This document shows positions 32,101 through 41,375 of a stretch of 46,956 nucleotides of DNA, piece by piece (the stretch's first letter is position 1; every line of letters begins with the position of its first letter). Source of the DNA: an uncultured Fibrobacter sp. (GTDB taxonomy: Bacteria > Fibrobacterota > Fibrobacteria > Fibrobacterales > Fibrobacteraceae); NCBI GenBank assembly GCA_946408125.1, contig CAMJQW010000017.1, forward strand, positions 1 through 46,956. The letters are read 5' to 3'. The notes under the pieces are model-generated. The model was given only the letters and a program-made list of their open reading frames with translations, was not told the DNA's origin and made no database searches. The position numbers and the translations under genes were made by a program.

Positions 32101-33528
32101 ATGGCTGAATCCTACTTCTTTATCGGTGTTGCGGGCGTGGGCATGAGTGCCATCGCGCAGTATTTGGCGGGCAAGGGCGTTGCGGTGAGCGGGTCCGACC
32201 GTCAGTTCGGTGAATTTCTGGCAGGCAAGTGCGAAAAGCCGCTCGTGATGGGCCAGCTCGAGGACTGCGGAATCAAGTGCTTCGCGCAGGACGGTTCGGG
32301 CGTTGTCGCGGGCCTCAATGCCGTGGTGATGAGTACCGCCATCGAGGACACGAATCCCGATTTGAAGCGTGCGAAGGAACTCGGTGTTCCCGTAATGCAT
32401 CGCAGCGAGATGCTCGCGAAGATTTCAAAGGAAGCCCGCACGATTGCGGTGAGTGGTACGAGCGGAAAGTCGACCGTGACCGCGATGATTTACCACATTC
32501 TGCAGTATGCGGGACTTGAACCCTCCGTGATGACGGGTGCCGGCCTCGTGAACTTGCAGAAAGAAGGCAAGATTGGCAACGCTGTGTCGGGTAAGGGAGA
32601 ATGGCTCGTTGTGGAAGCCGACGAGAGCGATGGAACGCTCGTGCGTTACGAACCGGAAATCGGGCTCATCCTCAATGTGGACAAGGACCACAAGGAAATG
32701 AACGAACTTCAGGAAATTTTCCTCAAGTTCAGCCACAATATTCTGGACAACGGCAAGATACTCATCGTGAACGACGCGCACCCGCTGGCAAAGAAATTCA
32801 GCGCGGGCCGCGAATTCGATTTCGGATTCGAGAACTACGTGGGCGTGCAGGGCACGGACTTCAAGACTGCCGGTACGCACATCAAGTTCCGCGTGCGCCA
32901 CAAGGCGGAACTCGTGAATTTCGAAGTGCCGCTTCCGGGCAAGCACAACATGGAAAACGCCCTTGCGGCGACGGCCGCGGCGCTTCGCGCCGGAGTGTCG
33001 CTCCATACGTGTGCCGATGCGCTGGCGACATTCCCGGGCGTTTTCCGCCGCCACCAGATTCTGGGAACGTTCAATGGCGTTACACTCGTGGACGACTTCG
33101 CGCACAATCCGGCAAAGATTGCGGCAAGCATCAGGAGTGCGCAGGACTTTACCGAGGGTCGCGTGATTGCCTGGTTCCAGCCGCATGGCTTCGGGCCGAC
33201 GCGCTTCTTGCGCAATGACCTCGTGGAATTCATCGCGAAGACGCTTCGCCCGAAGGACTTCGATGATGACCGCGACAATGACATGATGTTCTTCAGCGAG
33301 ATTTATTATGCCGGCGGTACCGTCACGCGCGATATCAGCGCGGGTGATTTGGCCGATGACCTCTTGCTGAAGGGCTGCGAGGCCATCTACATCGAGAACC
33401 GCAACGAATGCGCGAAGAAGATGGTCGAATGCGCCCAGCCCGGCGATACCATTTTGCTTATGGGCGCGAGAGACCCGAGTCTGCAGGCTTTCGCACAGGA
33501 AGTCCAAAAATTATTAGAAAATAAATAA
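32101..33528 (+). CDS. MurC/Mpl-like Mur ligase
   Basis: A 475-residue Mur ligase. The N-terminal Rossmann domain begins FIGVAGVGMSAIAQYL as in MurC and Mpl. The ATP loop reads AVSGTSGKSTVTAMIYHIL, where MurC and Mpl normally have GTHGKTTT. EADESDG and VDDFAHNPAKIAASI are the central and C-terminal family motifs, and WFQPHGFGPTRFLR follows. The altered P-loop and late motifs differ from standard MurC, so it could be the main MurC in this lineage, the recycling ligase Mpl, or a paralog. TGAGG upstream acts as ribosome-binding site. It is the last gene of the run from 28505. Confidence 0.75.
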   Translation: MAESYFFIGVAGVGMSAIAQYLAGKGVAVSGSDRQFGEFLAGKCEKPLVMGQLEDCGIKCFAQDGSGVVAGLNAVVMSTAIEDTNPDLKRAKELGVPVMHRSEMLAKISKEARTIAVSGTSGKSTVTAMIYHILQYAGLEPSVMTGAGLVNLQKEGKIGNAVSGKGEWLVVEADESDGTLVRYEPEIGLILNVDKDHKEMNELQEIFLKFSHNILDNGKILIVNDAHPLAKKFSAGREFDFGFENYVGVQGTDFKTAGTHIKFRVRHKAELVNFEVPLPGKHNMENALAATAAALRAGVSLHTCADALATFPGVFRRHQILGTFNGVTLVDDFAHNPAKIAASIRSAQDFTEGRVIAWFQPHGFGPTRFLRNDLVEFIAKTLRPKDFDDDRDNDMMFFSEIYYAGGTVTRDISAGDLADDLLLKGCEAIYIENRNECAKKMVECAQPGDTILLMGARDPSLQAFAQEVQKLLENK

Positions 33529-33540
33529 AGCGGTTGCGCT

Positions 33541-34539
33541 TTACCTAATCAAGAAATTGATGTTGTCCTTGTTCTGGCAGACACGGTTTCTGCCGTTCTG
33601 CTTCGCGTGGTAAAGCGCTTTGTCGGCGCGGTCGATGAGCGAGGCGACCGTGTCGTTCTCGATGCGTTCGGCAAACCCGATGCTGACCGTCACCTGGAGC
33701 AGGTTGTTGTCGTGGAGCGTGATGGTCATGTTTTCCACGTTCCTGCGGATGCGTTCCGCGATAATCTTCGCATTCTCTTCGGTTGTTCCCGGGAGGAATA
33801 CCGAGAATTCCTCGCCGCCGTAGCGTACGGGCATGTCGGAAGGTCTCAGGCTTCGGATGAGCGCCTGTGCGACGGAGATGAGGACCTTGTCGCCCGCGAG
33901 GTGCCCGTAGGTGTCGTTCACCTGCTTGAAGTGGTCGATGTCGATCATGAACGCGGTCAGCTTGAAGTTACCCATGTTGCTGCGGTTCATTTCTCGCGTG
34001 TACATTTCTTCGAGCCAACGACGGTTGTGCAGCCCTGTCATCGGGTCGATTTTCGCGTTTTCCTCGATGCAGCGGATATGGTACTGTTCTTCGCAGACAA
34101 TCTTGTTGTCCTGGCGCAGCCGCTGGCTCATGATCTGCAAAAAGTTCAGGCATAGCTCGTGCGATGCGCTGAGCATGGACATCGTGGTGGCCGCCGGGAT
34201 GACGAGGACCCTGCTGTCTTCCTTGGCGGTGATGGTCGCGCTCGGGGGATAGTTGTCGAATATGGACATCTCGCCGACGCAGTGCCCCTTGGTGATTTCG
34301 TGTTCGAAGGTTCCGCCGTTGTCGGATTCGAGATTGACGTTGAGCGAGCCTTCGATGACGATGTAGAGTGCGCGGGTGTGCATTTCCGGGTTGATGAGCG
34401 TTCCGCCCTTTTCGACCGTCTGGACCGAGCAACGCAGCAAGAAACCGGCCAGTTTTTCGAACTGGACGTTCTTGAAGAGTTCCAGGCTAGAAAATTCGTT
34501 CCTGGAAATCGGCAGCGTTTCTAGACGGTCGAAATTCAT
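33541..34539 (-). CDS. cNMP-binding domain / GGDEF diguanylate cyclase
   Basis: A soluble 332-residue signalling protein. Residues 20-150 form a cyclic-nucleotide-binding-type domain (GEMSIFDNYPPSATITAKED), like a Crp sensor without its DNA-binding part. Residues 165-320 form a GGDEF domain with DPMTGLHNRRWLEEM, DIDHFKQVNDTYGHLAGD and an intact RYGGEEFSVFLPG active-site loop, so it should make c-di-GMP. No RxxD inhibitory site is obvious just before GGEEF. TATAAT ends six bases before the ATG, so the mRNA is probably leaderless. It is divergent from the amidohydrolase gene. Confidence 0.92.
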   Translation of the reverse strand: MNFDRLETLPISRNEFSSLELFKNVQFEKLAGFLLRCSVQTVEKGGTLINPEMHTRALYIVIEGSLNVNLESDNGGTFEHEITKGHCVGEMSIFDNYPPSATITAKEDSRVLVIPAATTMSMLSASHELCLNFLQIMSQRLRQDNKIVCEEQYHIRCIEENAKIDPMTGLHNRRWLEEMYTREMNRSNMGNFKLTAFMIDIDHFKQVNDTYGHLAGDKVLISVAQALIRSLRPSDMPVRYGGEEFSVFLPGTTEENAKIIAERIRRNVENMTITLHDNNLLQVTVSIGFAERIENDTVASLIDRADKALYHAKQNGRNRVCQNKDNINFLIR

Positions 34540-34545
34540 ATTTAT

Positions 34546-34555
34546 ATTATATATT
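34546..34555. promoter_or_regulatory. Overlapping divergent -10 elements
   Basis: On the minus strand TATAAT (34551-34546) serves the GGDEF gene with leaderless spacing. On the plus strand TATATT (34550-34555) fits the amidohydrolase gene and leaves a leader of about 38 bases. The two -10 boxes overlap, so the promoters should exclude each other. Confidence 0.45.
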
Positions 34556-34599
34556 CAAATTACGCAAAAGGCTCGGAATTTTTTGAAAAACGGGAAAAA

Positions 34600-35871
34600 A
34601 TGAAGAAAATCGCACTAAAATCGGTTACGCTGCAGGCCGAAGGCGCCTGTATGTCGAAAAAGGACATCCTGATAGAGGGTGGCCGTTTTGCCCGCATTTG
34701 CGAGAGCCTTTCCCCGCAGGACCTGGATGGCGCGGAAGTCGTGGACTGCAGCCGCTTCGCCATCTTGCCGGCCTTTTACAACGGGCATACGCATGCAGCC
34801 ATGACGCTTGTGCGCGGTTATGCTGACGATATGGAACTGGGCCGCTGGCTCACCCAGTACATCTGGCCTTTCGAGGCGAAATTGACGGCCGGCGATATCG
34901 AGATTGGAAGCCGCCTCGCGGTTCTGGAAATGATCAAGTCGGGCACGGTGTTCTTCGCGGATATGTACTGGCACCGTGAGCAGACGATGAAGGTCGTGGA
35001 AGAGATGGGCGTGCGTGCGGCCATCGGCGTCACGATTTCCGACTTGCTTTCGAGTCCGGAAGTGCTCGAACAGAATTTTGAGTTCCTGAAGAATCATACC
35101 GGCGAATCCGAGAGGGTCAAGCTTGTTGTGATGCCCCATTCGGTATATGCGGTAGGCAATCAGGTTCTAAAGCGTTGCGTGGAGGTGGCGCGCTCCGAGG
35201 GATACCTCATTCATACGCACCTTTCCGAGACGCTTAAAGAAGTGAACGACTGCAAGGAAAAGTACGGCTGCTCTCCCGTGGAATTCTGGGATAAGCTCGG
35301 GGGCCTGAATGAACGTTTCATTGCGGCGCATTGCGTCCACTTCTCGGACGAAGATGTCCGGCTTTTTGCGGGTGCGGGCGCCACGGCGGTGCTCAACCCG
35401 TGTTCCAACCTGAAGCTTTCGAGCGGGATTCCTCCGATTCCTGCCCTGATGGCGGGTGGCGTGAAGCTTGCGCTCGGTACCGATGGCGCCTCTTCGAACA
35501 ACAACCTCGACATGCACGAGGAAATGAAACTCGCGGCGCTCCTTGCGAAGGTATCCGCTTCGGCGGAAACGCTCCCGGCGGGGGAGGCCCTCAAGATGGC
35601 GACCGTGAATGTTGCGCGCGCCTACGGCCTTTGCGATGCGGGCGAAATCAGGGAAGGGGCCTTGGCCGATGCCTTGCTTGTAGATCTGGATAACGAACGC
35701 ATGGTTCCCTGCCACGATCTGGTGAGCAACTGGGTCTATTCGGGAGATTCCTCCTGCATCGATTCGGTTATCTGTAACGGCCAATTCGTGATGCGCGGTC
35801 GCCATGTCGATGGCGAAGAGGAAATAAAGGAAGCCGCCCGGGCCTGTGCCAAGCGGCTTGCAAATGCTTGA
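34600..35871 (+). CDS. Amidohydrolase, MTA/SAH deaminase-like
   Basis: A 423-residue metal-dependent amidohydrolase of the ATZ/TRZ group. Metal and catalytic residues are in NGHTHAAMTLVRG (HxH), IHTHLSE, AAHCVHF and LGTDGASSNNNLDM. The N- and C-terminal beta-sandwich parts flank the barrel (IREGALADALLVDL). The closest named activity for this pattern is 5'-methylthioadenosine/S-adenosylhomocysteine deaminase, which converts the adenine base to hypoxanthine, but other deaminases share these motifs. It seems to be a single-gene unit. Confidence 0.85.
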   Translation: MKKIALKSVTLQAEGACMSKKDILIEGGRFARICESLSPQDLDGAEVVDCSRFAILPAFYNGHTHAAMTLVRGYADDMELGRWLTQYIWPFEAKLTAGDIEIGSRLAVLEMIKSGTVFFADMYWHREQTMKVVEEMGVRAAIGVTISDLLSSPEVLEQNFEFLKNHTGESERVKLVVMPHSVYAVGNQVLKRCVEVARSEGYLIHTHLSETLKEVNDCKEKYGCSPVEFWDKLGGLNERFIAAHCVHFSDEDVRLFAGAGATAVLNPCSNLKLSSGIPPIPALMAGGVKLALGTDGASSNNNLDMHEEMKLAALLAKVSASAETLPAGEALKMATVNVARAYGLCDAGEIREGALADALLVDLDNERMVPCHDLVSNWVYSGDSSCIDSVICNGQFVMRGRHVDGEEEIKEAARACAKRLANA

Positions 35872-35885
35872 TTTGACGATTCCGA

Positions 35886-36629
35886 TTATTCGTCTATCGG
35901 GATATCGCGCTCGTGTTCGTATTCGATATTGTCGCCTTCTTCGTCGATGACGCGCTTTGCCTTCTTGCGGGCTTTCTTGGCGGCTTTCTCGGATGCTTCC
36001 TTGATGCTGTCCGCCGCAGCCTTTGCTGCGTCGACGATGGAATCCTTGACGGCTTCAGCGGCCTGCGTCGCTTCTTCCTTCGCTTTCTCGACCGCCTTGT
36101 CCGTAAGTTCCTTGCTCAGCTCCGTAGCCTTCTTTTCGGCAATCCCGACGAGGTCGACTTCATCGGAAGAGAAACCCATGACCTCGATGTTCCACTTGTA
36201 GACGGAATACGATGCGGAGCTGTCGCGGGAATCCTTGAGCGAACCTGTCACGGGAAGGATATGCAGGATGCTTAAGAACACGAAGCAGATGATGTAGGCC
36301 TTCATGGCGCCGAGCAGCGCACCGAGGCCGCGATTCAGCTTGCTTACCGCAGATCCGGACACAGCCTTGTTCGCAACGTGCCCGATAAAAAGGAACAGCA
36401 GGAAGGGTACGAGGAACCCGATGCAGATGCAGACGAGCCTTACGGTGAAGGGGCTCAGTTCAAGGTTGGTGGCGATGGTGTCTGCAAGCAGGCCGTAGGA
36501 TACGTATGCCCCGAAGATGCCGCCTGCCCAGGCGCAGAGCCTGAAGATGCTTTTGAGAAGTCCCTTCCAGAGGCCGAGAAGCGTGAATATGACGATGAGT
36601 ACGAGACAGACTATATCAATCCATGTCAT
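35886..36629 (-). CDS. CvpA-family membrane protein with Ala/Lys coiled tail
   Basis: A 247-residue protein. The first ~130 residues are the CvpA module with four hydrophobic helices (DIVCLVLIVIFTLLGLWKGL at the start). The last ~90 residues are a highly charged helical segment rich in Ala, Lys and Glu (DKAVEKAKEEATQAAEAVK), probably a coiled coil, ending in an acidic tail (ERDIPIDE). CvpA proteins are linked to colicin V production and envelope stress, but their mechanism is unclear. It lies 32 bases downstream of the kinase gene on the same strand. Confidence 0.85.
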   Translation of the reverse strand: MTWIDIVCLVLIVIFTLLGLWKGLLKSIFRLCAWAGGIFGAYVSYGLLADTIATNLELSPFTVRLVCICIGFLVPFLLFLFIGHVANKAVSGSAVSKLNRGLGALLGAMKAYIICFVFLSILHILPVTGSLKDSRDSSASYSVYKWNIEVMGFSSDEVDLVGIAEKKATELSKELTDKAVEKAKEEATQAAEAVKDSIVDAAKAAADSIKEASEKAAKKARKKAKRVIDEEGDNIEYEHERDIPIDE

Positions 36630-36661
36630 CCTAAAAGCACCTTTATCAATCTAACATCGTT

Positions 36662-37660
36662 CTAGAAATAGTGAATCGCTATGGAGGCTGCCAAGGTGAT
36701 GATTGCACCGACGATGAGCCCTGCCTTAAAAGATAGCTTTTTCTTTTCGCGGTAGGGGATGGGGACGATGGAAGACTCGGTTCCGTTCAGGGCGGCGTTC
36801 GCCCATTCCACGATGTAGGGGCGCAGGTCCCTGGGGTAGCGGCGCATCATCATGGAGAAGAATTCCGCGATGTCGTTTGCCATGGGGCGCTTGCGCGGAT
36901 CCTTGCGCAGCAAACCTAAAAGGAAGTTTACGATTTCCTTTGGGATTGCGGGGTCGAAAGCTTTCGCTGAAATTTTCTTTTTCTGGATGTTGTTGAATGT
37001 CTCGGCGAGGCTTTCCCCGCGGAACGGGTTTTCGCCGAGGAGCATTTCGCAGGCGACGATGCCGATGCTGTACACGTCGGATGCGGGTGTGATGTTCTTC
37101 GAGTCGCGGACCTGTTCAGGACTCATGTAAGAGGCGGTGCCGAGCTGGGCGAAGTCCTCGGTCAGTTCCTGGTCCCTTTCGTCGTGCGCGACGCCGAAAT
37201 CCAAGAGCCTCACGCGGCCGTCCTTGTCGAGCATGATGTTCGCGGGCTTCACGTCGCGGTGCGTCACGCCGTAGCGGTGCGCTTCGGCGAGTCCCGATGA
37301 AATCTGGAACAGGAATTCCATGACGACCCACAGCGGCGGCTTCGGGCATTTGTCCAGGAGCACGCGCAGGCTCTTGCCGTACACGAATTCCATCGCGAGA
37401 GAATACTGTCCGTTGGTTTCTTGCCACAGGGCGTAAGGGTGGACGATGACCGGATGGTTGAGCTTCGCGAGGATTTTCGCTTCGCGTTCGAAGCGTTCTA
37501 CGAAGGAGCCCTGGTCGTAGAGCGAGGGAACCATCTGCTTGACGACGACCATGCGGTTGAGCGATTCGTCGTGGCACAGGTAGACGTTCCCCATGGCGCC
37601 GTGGCCGAGGAACTGGGTCGGCTTGTAGAGGCCGATCTTTTTAGGCAGGGCGTCTTTCAT
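36662..37660 (-). CDS. Membrane-anchored Ser/Thr protein kinase (Hanks type)
   Basis: A 332-residue kinase. Visible subdomains are the Gly loop LGHGAMGNVYLC, the Lys of VVVKQMV, the catalytic loop THRDVKPANIML, DFG (LLDFGVAHDE) and the SYMSPEQV activation-segment end, all apparently intact. The C terminus has one membrane helix (AGLIVGAIITLAASIAIHYF) with no extracellular sensor such as PASTA repeats, so it is probably cytoplasmic and tethered to the inner membrane. The start overlaps the nadB end by 20 bases, so translation is likely coupled, although no Shine-Dalgarno sequence is clear. Confidence 0.93.
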   Translation of the reverse strand: MKDALPKKIGLYKPTQFLGHGAMGNVYLCHDESLNRMVVVKQMVPSLYDQGSFVERFEREAKILAKLNHPVIVHPYALWQETNGQYSLAMEFVYGKSLRVLLDKCPKPPLWVVMEFLFQISSGLAEAHRYGVTHRDVKPANIMLDKDGRVRLLDFGVAHDERDQELTEDFAQLGTASYMSPEQVRDSKNITPASDVYSIGIVACEMLLGENPFRGESLAETFNNIQKKKISAKAFDPAIPKEIVNFLLGLLRKDPRKRPMANDIAEFFSMMMRRYPRDLRPYIVEWANAALNGTESSIVPIPYREKKKLSFKAGLIVGAIITLAASIAIHYF

Positions 37661-39230
37661 CTAAGTAAACCGTGTGGTGCTTCGTTTTCGGGTCGAGGTT
37701 CGGGTAGTCGAGGATGTAGTGAAGTCCGCGCGATTCCTTGCGGCGCAGCGCGGCGAGCAGGATCATCTTGGAAACCTGCAGCGCGTTCAGGAACTCGAGG
37801 AAGTGAATGTTCTCCGTTTCCTTGTTCTTGATGGCGGCTGCGACATCGGCTTCGAGGTCCTCGATGACCTTGAGCCCCTGGTTCAGGCCCGCGGTGGTGC
37901 GGACGATGCCGCAGTAAGTCCACATCATGTCCTGTAGGGCCTTTTTGCGTTTTTTCCAGTAGGCGGCCTTCGTGAACGAGACGCGTTCTTTTTTGCCTGG
38001 TTTCTTTACATTCAACTTTGTCTTCAACAGCCCGCTGGTAGTGATGTCGTCAACGGCGCGCAGGGCGAATACGACGCTTTCCAGGAGCGAATTCGATGCG
38101 AGGCGGTTCGCCCCGTGGACGCCCGTCGCGGCGACTTCGCCGCAGGCGTACAGGCCCTTGATTTCGGTGCGCGACCAGGTATCGACCAGTACGCCTCCGC
38201 ACATGTAATGTGCCGCGGGCACCACGGGGATCCATTCCTTCGTGATGTCGATGCCTGCATCGAGGCACTTCGCGTAGATGTTCGGGAAGTGGCTCTTGAT
38301 GTCCTTGGGCGTGCGGCCCGAAAGGTCGATGAACATGTTCGGCTTGCCGAGGCGCTGCATTTCGCTGTGGATGGCTCGTGCCACGATGTCTCGGGGGGCG
38401 AGGGAGTGCAGCGGGTGCACCTGGTTCATGAATTCCTCGCCCTTGTAATTCTTGAGGATGCCTCCGAACCCACGCACCGCTTCCGAAATCAGGAAGGGCT
38501 TCTTGAGCTGCGGAGCGTACAGGCTCGTCGGATGGAACTGCATGAACTCGATGTCCTGGAGAGCGGCACCGGCGCGGGCAGCGATGGCCATGCCGTCGCC
38601 ACAGCTGTCGGGCGGGCATACGGTGTACTGCCAGATGCGCCCGGCTCCGCCCGTAGAAAGGATGGTCGCCTTGGCGTAGATGCTCTCGACATCGCCCGAC
38701 TTCTGGTGGATAATCTTGGCGCCGACGCAACGCTTGGCCTTGCCGGAGCCTTCCACGATTAGGTCCTTGATGTAGCAGTTCTCGAGGTAGTCGATGTTCT
38801 TTTTCTTGTGGAGCTCGCACAGGAGCGCCCTCATGATTTCCTTGCCGGTGAGGTCGGCCGCGTGCAAGATGCGGTGGTGGCTGTGGCCGCCTTCGAGGTG
38901 CAGGTCGAATTGCGAGTGGTCAACAGGCGAGGGGGTGAACTGGACGCCCCATTTTACGAGTTGCTTGATGGTCGCAGGACCGCTCTTGGTGAGGATCTTG
39001 ACCGGCTCCTTTTTGCAGAGCCCGGCTCCCGCTTCGAGGGTGTCGGCGATATGGAATTCGAACTTGTCTGTCTTCTCGGTAACGGTGGCGATACCGCCTT
39101 GGGCGTAGTTGGATGATCCGTCGGGCTTGGCTCCCTTGGTGAGGATGACAACGGAAAGGCCTTTTTCCGCTGCGTGCAGTGCCGCACTCAGTCCGGAAAT
39201 GCCTGCGCCGAGAACCAGGATGTCGTACAT
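37641..39230 (-). CDS. nadB: L-Aspartate oxidase
   Basis: NadB oxidises L-aspartate to iminoaspartate in the first step of de novo NAD synthesis. The 529-residue flavoprotein starts with the FAD Rossmann motif (DILVLGAGISGLSAALHA), then SSNYAQGGIA, GGHSHHRILHAAD, IEFMQFHPTSLY and GVHGANRLASNSLLE, which carries the substrate Arg. It shares these features with fumarate reductase flavoproteins, but the lack of neighbouring frd genes and the SSNYAQGG motif favour NadB. CGGAG lies upstream of the ATG. nadB leads a nadB-kinase-cvpA run; nadA and nadC are not in the window. Confidence 0.93.
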   Translation of the reverse strand: MYDILVLGAGISGLSAALHAAEKGLSVVILTKGAKPDGSSNYAQGGIATVTEKTDKFEFHIADTLEAGAGLCKKEPVKILTKSGPATIKQLVKWGVQFTPSPVDHSQFDLHLEGGHSHHRILHAADLTGKEIMRALLCELHKKKNIDYLENCYIKDLIVEGSGKAKRCVGAKIIHQKSGDVESIYAKATILSTGGAGRIWQYTVCPPDSCGDGMAIAARAGAALQDIEFMQFHPTSLYAPQLKKPFLISEAVRGFGGILKNYKGEEFMNQVHPLHSLAPRDIVARAIHSEMQRLGKPNMFIDLSGRTPKDIKSHFPNIYAKCLDAGIDITKEWIPVVPAAHYMCGGVLVDTWSRTEIKGLYACGEVAATGVHGANRLASNSLLESVVFALRAVDDITTSGLLKTKLNVKKPGKKERVSFTKAAYWKKRKKALQDMMWTYCGIVRTTAGLNQGLKVIEDLEADVAAAIKNKETENIHFLEFLNALQVSKMILLAALRRKESRGLHYILDYPNLDPKTKHHTVYLDERRPA

Positions 39231-39340
39231 TTTGAAACTCCGATAATTTTTAAGCTTGATTCGCCTTGGGCGATATACAATAAATAGAAAAAATAGGCCT
39301 CTACGGCTATATTTTACGAAATTTTAATTCGGGGTACATA

Positions 39341-39376
39341 TTTTTTACTACCTTTGACCCGACTAATTTAATGGAG
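39341..39376 (+). promoter_or_regulatory. Promoter and ribosome-binding site of foldase gene
   Basis: A T-run, ACTACCTTTG (hexamer TACCTT at 39349-39354), then a leader of about 23 bases with ATGGAG (39371-39376), eight bases before the ATG. It is the T-tract pattern with a proper Shine-Dalgarno site. Confidence 0.5.
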
Positions 39377-39384
39377 CCATCTCT

Positions 39385-41331
39385 ATGTTAACGTGGATTA
39401 ATGAAAAAGCTAAGTGGGTTATCGTCATTTTCGCGGCAGGTATTGTCGTGGGCCTCTTGGCAATGGACCGTGTACCGAAGACTGCCCAGAGCTACCCGAT
39501 GGGCATCGTGAACGACCGCAAGATTTCTTACGCCGAGTTTGATTCCCGCGTCAAGATGGTCGTGCAGAACCAGTACAAGGGCCAGCACCTTGAAGACGAG
39601 CAGTACACTCAGCTCCGTTCCGAAATATTCCGTAGCTTCGTCCGCCAGCTGCTCATGAACGAGCAGTACGAAAAGGCCGGACTGGCTACCTCGGTCGCCG
39701 AACTCAAGAGCGAGTTCAAGCGCAACCCCGATGCCGTCCGCGGCCGCCTCGTGCAGGAAGCCCAGGCCCGCCTCTATGCCATCCAGCAGCAGGCGACCTC
39801 CCAGGAAGACATGATGCAGCGCTCTCAGGCCTACATCTCTAGCCTCCCGAAGTTCCTCGTGGACACCGTGTTCAACCAGGCCGAATATGAAGCTTGGCTC
39901 GAAACGCCCGAAGCCTTCCGCTGGGGCATGATGCTCAATTACGAAGAAGAGCTCAAGTCCAGCCTGATTCCGGCCCGTCAGCTCCAGGCCCTCGTCGCAG
40001 CCTCCGTTCACCCGACTTCCCTCGAAGCCAAGTGGAACGTGGAACGCCGCCTTACCGATTTCGACTTTGATGTCGCGTATGTGTCCGCTTCTGATTTCGC
40101 CGTTGCCGATGACGCTATCGACGATGCGAATGTAAAGGGCTACTTCAACGCCCACCTGGACAGCTTCTTCGTCGAGAAGGACATGGCCAAGTTCCAGTAC
40201 GTGGTCCTCCCGGTCGAAGCGACCGAAGGTGACGACGCCCGCATCCGTGAATACGCGATGACGCTTTACTACCAGCTTTCCGACACGTCTTCTACGGCTA
40301 ACTTCGAAGATATGGCCCGCATTTCTTCCGAAGATCCGGGCAGCGCCGAAAACGGCGGTCTCCTGGATCAGCCTGCCGGCACGGGCGTGTTCGTTCCTGA
40401 ATTCGAACAGGCCGCTCTCGCTCTCGATTCCGGTGCCATCTCCGAGCCGGTCAAGACCCGCTTCGGTTACCACATCATCAAGAGCTACGGCAAGACGACT
40501 GATTCTGCTGGCGTGACGACTGCGAAGGTCGGTCACATCCTCCTCGTCGTGAACGCTTCCTCTGAGACCGTGGACAGCCTTGAGAACATCCTCACCGGCA
40601 TCCGCTCTGATGTCGACAATGGCAAGGCTTTCGATGTCGCCGCCAAGGAACGCAACCTCGAAGTCAAGGAATCCGAATGGATCGGCCGCAGCGACAACAT
40701 TTCTGCTCTCGGTTACCTCAAGGGCCTCGCTTCCTTTGCCTGGCCGAACGAGAACCTTCCTGAAGAATACGGCATCTCCACTCCGGTTCTCAAGAACAAC
40801 AAGTGGGTGTTCGTCGGTACCAAGATCGGTGACGTGAAGGCCGGCGATCGCGAAATCAGCCTTTTCTATGATTCCATCAAGAAGAACCTCGCTGCTAAGA
40901 AGTCCGCTAATGCCGCTGGCATTTACCTGAACTCCGTTGCAGACAAGGTGAAGGCCTATGTCCCGGCCAATCCGGAAGATTCCGCTGCCGTGGCCGCCTC
41001 CGCCATCGACAAGGTCACTATCGAAACCAAGAGCGCTTCCGTGGAAGGATTCATTCCGGGCTTCGGCTATGCGAATGCGAACGTCGCCAAGGTCCTGAAC
41101 GCTCAGAAGGTTGGCGAATGGGGCCCCGTCATCGAGACGGATCAGGGCGCCGTGATGGTCAAGGTCAATGCGAAGAAGGCTCCTGAAGAAAGTGCCGTCG
41201 CTTCCGCTGTCAAGGACGATATCACGAACTCTGGCCGCTTTGCTGCGATGACTGTCTTCAATGACTTTATCGGCAACATTGAAAAGGGCACCCCTGTAGA
41301 AAATAACCTGGACCTCTTCTACAAGGACTAA
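39385..41331 (+). CDS. PpiD/SurA-like peptidyl-prolyl isomerase
   Basis: A 648-residue periplasmic foldase. One N-terminal membrane helix (WVIVIFAAGIVVGLLAMD, residues 11-29) anchors it, as in PpiD. A SurA-type N-domain (about 40-240) is followed by a parvulin domain near residues 260-375 with FEDMARISSEDPGSAENGG and FVPEFEQAALAL, TRFGYHIIK. A second, degenerate parvulin-like part follows (VGHILLVVNASSETVDSLEN). Members assist folding of exported and outer-membrane proteins. It has its own promoter and is followed by tRNA-Glu. Confidence 0.9.
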   Translation: MLTWINEKAKWVIVIFAAGIVVGLLAMDRVPKTAQSYPMGIVNDRKISYAEFDSRVKMVVQNQYKGQHLEDEQYTQLRSEIFRSFVRQLLMNEQYEKAGLATSVAELKSEFKRNPDAVRGRLVQEAQARLYAIQQQATSQEDMMQRSQAYISSLPKFLVDTVFNQAEYEAWLETPEAFRWGMMLNYEEELKSSLIPARQLQALVAASVHPTSLEAKWNVERRLTDFDFDVAYVSASDFAVADDAIDDANVKGYFNAHLDSFFVEKDMAKFQYVVLPVEATEGDDARIREYAMTLYYQLSDTSSTANFEDMARISSEDPGSAENGGLLDQPAGTGVFVPEFEQAALALDSGAISEPVKTRFGYHIIKSYGKTTDSAGVTTAKVGHILLVVNASSETVDSLENILTGIRSDVDNGKAFDVAAKERNLEVKESEWIGRSDNISALGYLKGLASFAWPNENLPEEYGISTPVLKNNKWVFVGTKIGDVKAGDREISLFYDSIKKNLAAKKSANAAGIYLNSVADKVKAYVPANPEDSAAVAASAIDKVTIETKSASVEGFIPGFGYANANVAKVLNAQKVGEWGPVIETDQGAVMVKVNAKKAPEESAVASAVKDDITNSGRFAAMTVFNDFIGNIEKGTPVENNLDLFYKD

Positions 41332-41339
41332 TTTTTTAC

Positions 41340-41345
41340 TATATT
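41340..41345 (+). promoter_or_regulatory. -10 element of tRNA-Glu
   Basis: TATATT in ATTTTTTACTATATTTGCGC, 30 bases before the mature tRNA. It has the same T-tract-AC-TATATTTG layout as several protein-gene promoters in the window. Confidence 0.55.
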
Positions 41346-41375
41346 TGCGCAGTCCTTTCGGGGACGACGCAAGAT

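Noticed and set aside
30511..32400. A 629-codon minus-strand open frame opposite lspA, the RluA-type gene and the Mur ligase
   Set aside because: It crosses three real genes in a row and has no family features; it is a codon-bias shadow.
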